Below are positions 62,599-64,000 of a stretch of DNA of 64,000 nucleotides, piece after piece (within the stretch, counting starts at the first letter, position 1; each line of letters opens with the position of its first letter). Made by a program: the position numbers and the translations under genes. This stretch comes from Thamnaconus septentrionalis. Its lineage: Eukaryota > Chordata > Actinopteri > Tetraodontiformes > Monacanthidae. The notes below the pieces were generated by a model, which was given only the letters and a program-made list of their open reading frames with translations, searched no databases and was not told the origin of the DNA. The stretch lies in assembly GCA_009823395.1 (NCBI GenBank), contig CM020510.1, forward strand, positions 18,602,773 to 18,666,772. The letters run 5' to 3'.

Positions 62599-63905
62599 CT
62601 GCGGGAATGATGGATGGCAGAGGGCACGGCGTGGCTCATCAGGAGGTAAAAATAAGCCCAGGCAATTTATGGTCTCGGGGCAACAATGGAAATTAGCGAC
62701 ACTGGCTTCTGAAGCCGCGACCTAAGTAACACAAAAACTAATTGTTTCGACTGATTATAGTTGCGGTGTTTGAGCTAATTACCGCCGAGTGGTTGCCAAC
62801 ACTGCCGCCTCCCTCCCCGGGCTGAGGGCTCGTCCTGGCTCTATTCTGCAGCTCCACACTCAGCCGCAGGAAAGACTCATTCAAGCGGTCCAGTTCTTCC
62901 TCCACAAAGGACGCCTGCAATAAAGGGGACGGCGCAACGTTTGGAGAGCGGAGGCCATTTATAAATGAAAGCAGCTGACGAGCTTCAGCAAAGCAATACC
63001 TGCACGGGCGTTCCTTTGGGTGGCGAGCCTGCAGCGATCAAAGAGAGTTTCCAATCTTTACACGCAACGGAAACGTTTTCTGTTGGCGACGCCGAGAGAG
63101 AAAAAAAAAAAGGATTGTGTGTATAGAGAGGAGTGTTAGCGTGAAAATGCAAGAGCTTTATCGCTCGCCAGGATGCAGCAGAACACCGTCATTAGTGTCA
63201 TCATCCCACACTGGACTGGCCGGCTGGAACAAAAGGGTCCCAAAAGATCTAACGGTGCTTACAGCTGGTGGCTGTGGAGAAACGGAAAAGTGTCTGACCT
63301 CTCGCTCTTTTGCGTGGCAATTAAGTGCGAAGTGGGGGATAAAAAGATTCTATTTGAAATCTGCCAGTGCTGCTGGCATTAAGTGGGACTTATAGAGAAA
63401 CAGCTGAAAGGTTTTGATGTCTTCAGCAAAGGTAGGACAATAAATGTCGTGCGAGTCCTTGTTTTAAAGGACCAATGCGTATATTTTCAACTGGATCTAT
63501 TCACGTGAAATGCAAAAAAACTTTTGTGTCGGTCCATCTTCTAAAGAGGTGGACATGGTGAGCCACCATGTAGCTACAGCAGCCCAGCATGCTGCCATTG
63601 TGGAACTGTCTTGTGATTTTAGCCAAAAGATCACAGCTGCTATAAGAAAGGTGTGAGACCAAGTGAGACGGCGGAACCCTGGGATTAACATCAAAGGTGT
63701 TCGCAATGTGCTCTCTCGCCAGTGGACGCCACTGAATCTTTCATGCCTTTGTCAACACGGGCCTGCCACCGCTGTCATTTTACAGCTGAATCACCTTATA
63801 AATACTGTACATGCCGTGTGCCCTCATGGCACCTTACCAAAGACAAATGAGTCCTCGGGAGAATTCCGTTTGACGTCATCCATGAGTTGCTCCAGCTTGA
63901 AAAAA
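62143..63905 (-). CDS. Unidentified coiled-coil protein, C-terminal four exons (5' part outside window)
   Basis: Four putative exons on the minus strand have consensus AG/GT borders and mutually compatible phases: A 63,838-63,895 (or from 63,905), B 63,000-63,028, C 62,783-62,914 and D 62,143-62,598. Joined, they read about 224 codons to a TAG stop. The product begins with a charged helix (LMDDVKRNSPEDSFVFG), then a short SPPKGTPVQ linker, a heptad-like segment (EEELDRLNESFLRLSVELQ), a Gly/Ser/Pro-rich stretch, a second helix (RRRRVSQRLNELG) and a low-complexity Gly/Arg tail. I do not recognise the family. The frame is continuous across three junctions, which is unlikely by chance. The upstream part of the gene must lie beyond 64,000. 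It is in tandem with scn3b, about 6 kb upstream of it. Confidence 0.55.
62783..62914 (-). CDS. Unidentified gene, exon C (coiled-coil segment)
   Basis: The exon is 132 bp (44 codons), phase 0 at both ends, between tttattgcag and G|GTAATT. It encodes ASFVEEELDRLNESFLRL followed by SVELQNRARTSPQPGEGG and a Ser/Gly tail. Leucines and other hydrophobics recur at heptad-like spacing over about 22 residues, so a short coiled coil is likely. Codon-level content looks more protein-like than the surrounding frames. Confidence 0.6.
63000..63028 (-). CDS. Unidentified gene, 29-bp micro-exon B
   Basis: A 29-bp exon lies between cgctgcag and GTATTG. It completes Gly from exon A and adds SPPKGTPVQ, ending in phase 0. 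Its phase fits both neighbours exactly, which is the main evidence for it. It is far too short to be seen as an open frame. Confidence 0.5.
63462..63745. repeat. Teleost miniature element in intron A-B of the unnamed gene
   Basis: The start TTAAAGGACCAATGCGTA and internal GCCACCATGTAGCTACAGCAG, shortened to CACCATGTAGCTACAG, plus GACGCCACTGAATCT near the end, match a common fish repeat as I remember it. The 3' border is approximate. It does not overlap exon A. Confidence 0.5.
63838..63895 (-). CDS. Unidentified gene, exon A
   Basis: The exon reads LEQLMDDVKRNSPEDSFVF plus one base and ends at G|GTAAGG. Two acceptors are possible: ttttttcaag just before 63,895 or gatacag just before 63,905. 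The single leftover G pairs with GC of exon B to make Gly. The small size and clean donor support an exon, but the acceptor choice is uncertain. Confidence 0.5.
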
Positions 63906-64000
63906 CTGTATCCCTCAAGTCTAAAGTGTGGAAGGGAAATGCGGGGGTGTTTATCAACTACATTTTGTATGTAAAGGGTGAAATTTCAATCTCACATGGT

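Noticed and set aside
1..64000. CRISPR arrays, bacterial operons or phage genes
   Set aside because: No regularly spaced repeats, ribosome-binding sites or dense coding; the sequence is clearly vertebrate.

Overview
The window looks like genomic DNA of a ray-finned fish, probably a percomorph teleost. The basis is an intron-split vertebrate gene of the voltage-gated sodium channel beta family, many teleost-style interspersed repeats (CR1/L2-type LINE pieces and non-autonomous hAT, Harbinger-type and TTAA-target DNA transposons), dense microsatellites, and little CpG depletion. No bacterial-style gene organisation is present; almost all long open frames are chance frames in non-coding DNA.

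Region by region: about 1-45,500 is a gene desert in which I find no convincing coding exon. It holds a LINE reverse-transcriptase remnant (5,552-6,130), a CpG-rich, promoter-like block with a possible minus-strand first exon (11,700-13,090), a hAT-type element with a perfect 8-bp target duplication (17,479-18,088), a Harbinger-type element with 15-bp perfect terminal repeats and a TTA duplication (19,741-20,443), a TTAA-flanked element (21,290-21,675), a retroelement insertion bounded by a ~26-bp direct repeat (28,148-28,668), an L2-type LINE 3' end (about 37,345-37,618) and a further hAT-like element (40,938-41,438). Several AT-box-rich unique blocks look like candidate regulatory DNA, but conservation cannot be tested here.

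From 45,500 to 56,470 lies scn3b on the minus strand. Four coding exons are supported by matching splice phases: signal peptide (55,739-55,793), two exons for the V-type Ig domain (52,874-53,052; 52,522-52,750) and a transmembrane exon (48,028-48,166). A low-confidence terminal exon is proposed at 45,533. The gene starts in a CpG-rich promoter (about 55,794-56,470). Intron 3 carries a Harbinger-like element that still encodes a piece of the Myb/SANT-like transposon protein.

From 62,143 to the right edge are four minus-strand exons, with compatible phases, of a second gene I cannot name; they give the last ~224 codons of a protein with a short predicted coiled coil. A 702-bp hAT-type element sits just beyond its stop codon. 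The two genes are in tandem on the same strand. No new molecular system is evident; the best leads are the unnamed gene, a perfect 18-bp-arm hairpin at 47,187-47,234, and the unusual cysteine and short tail of the scn3b product.
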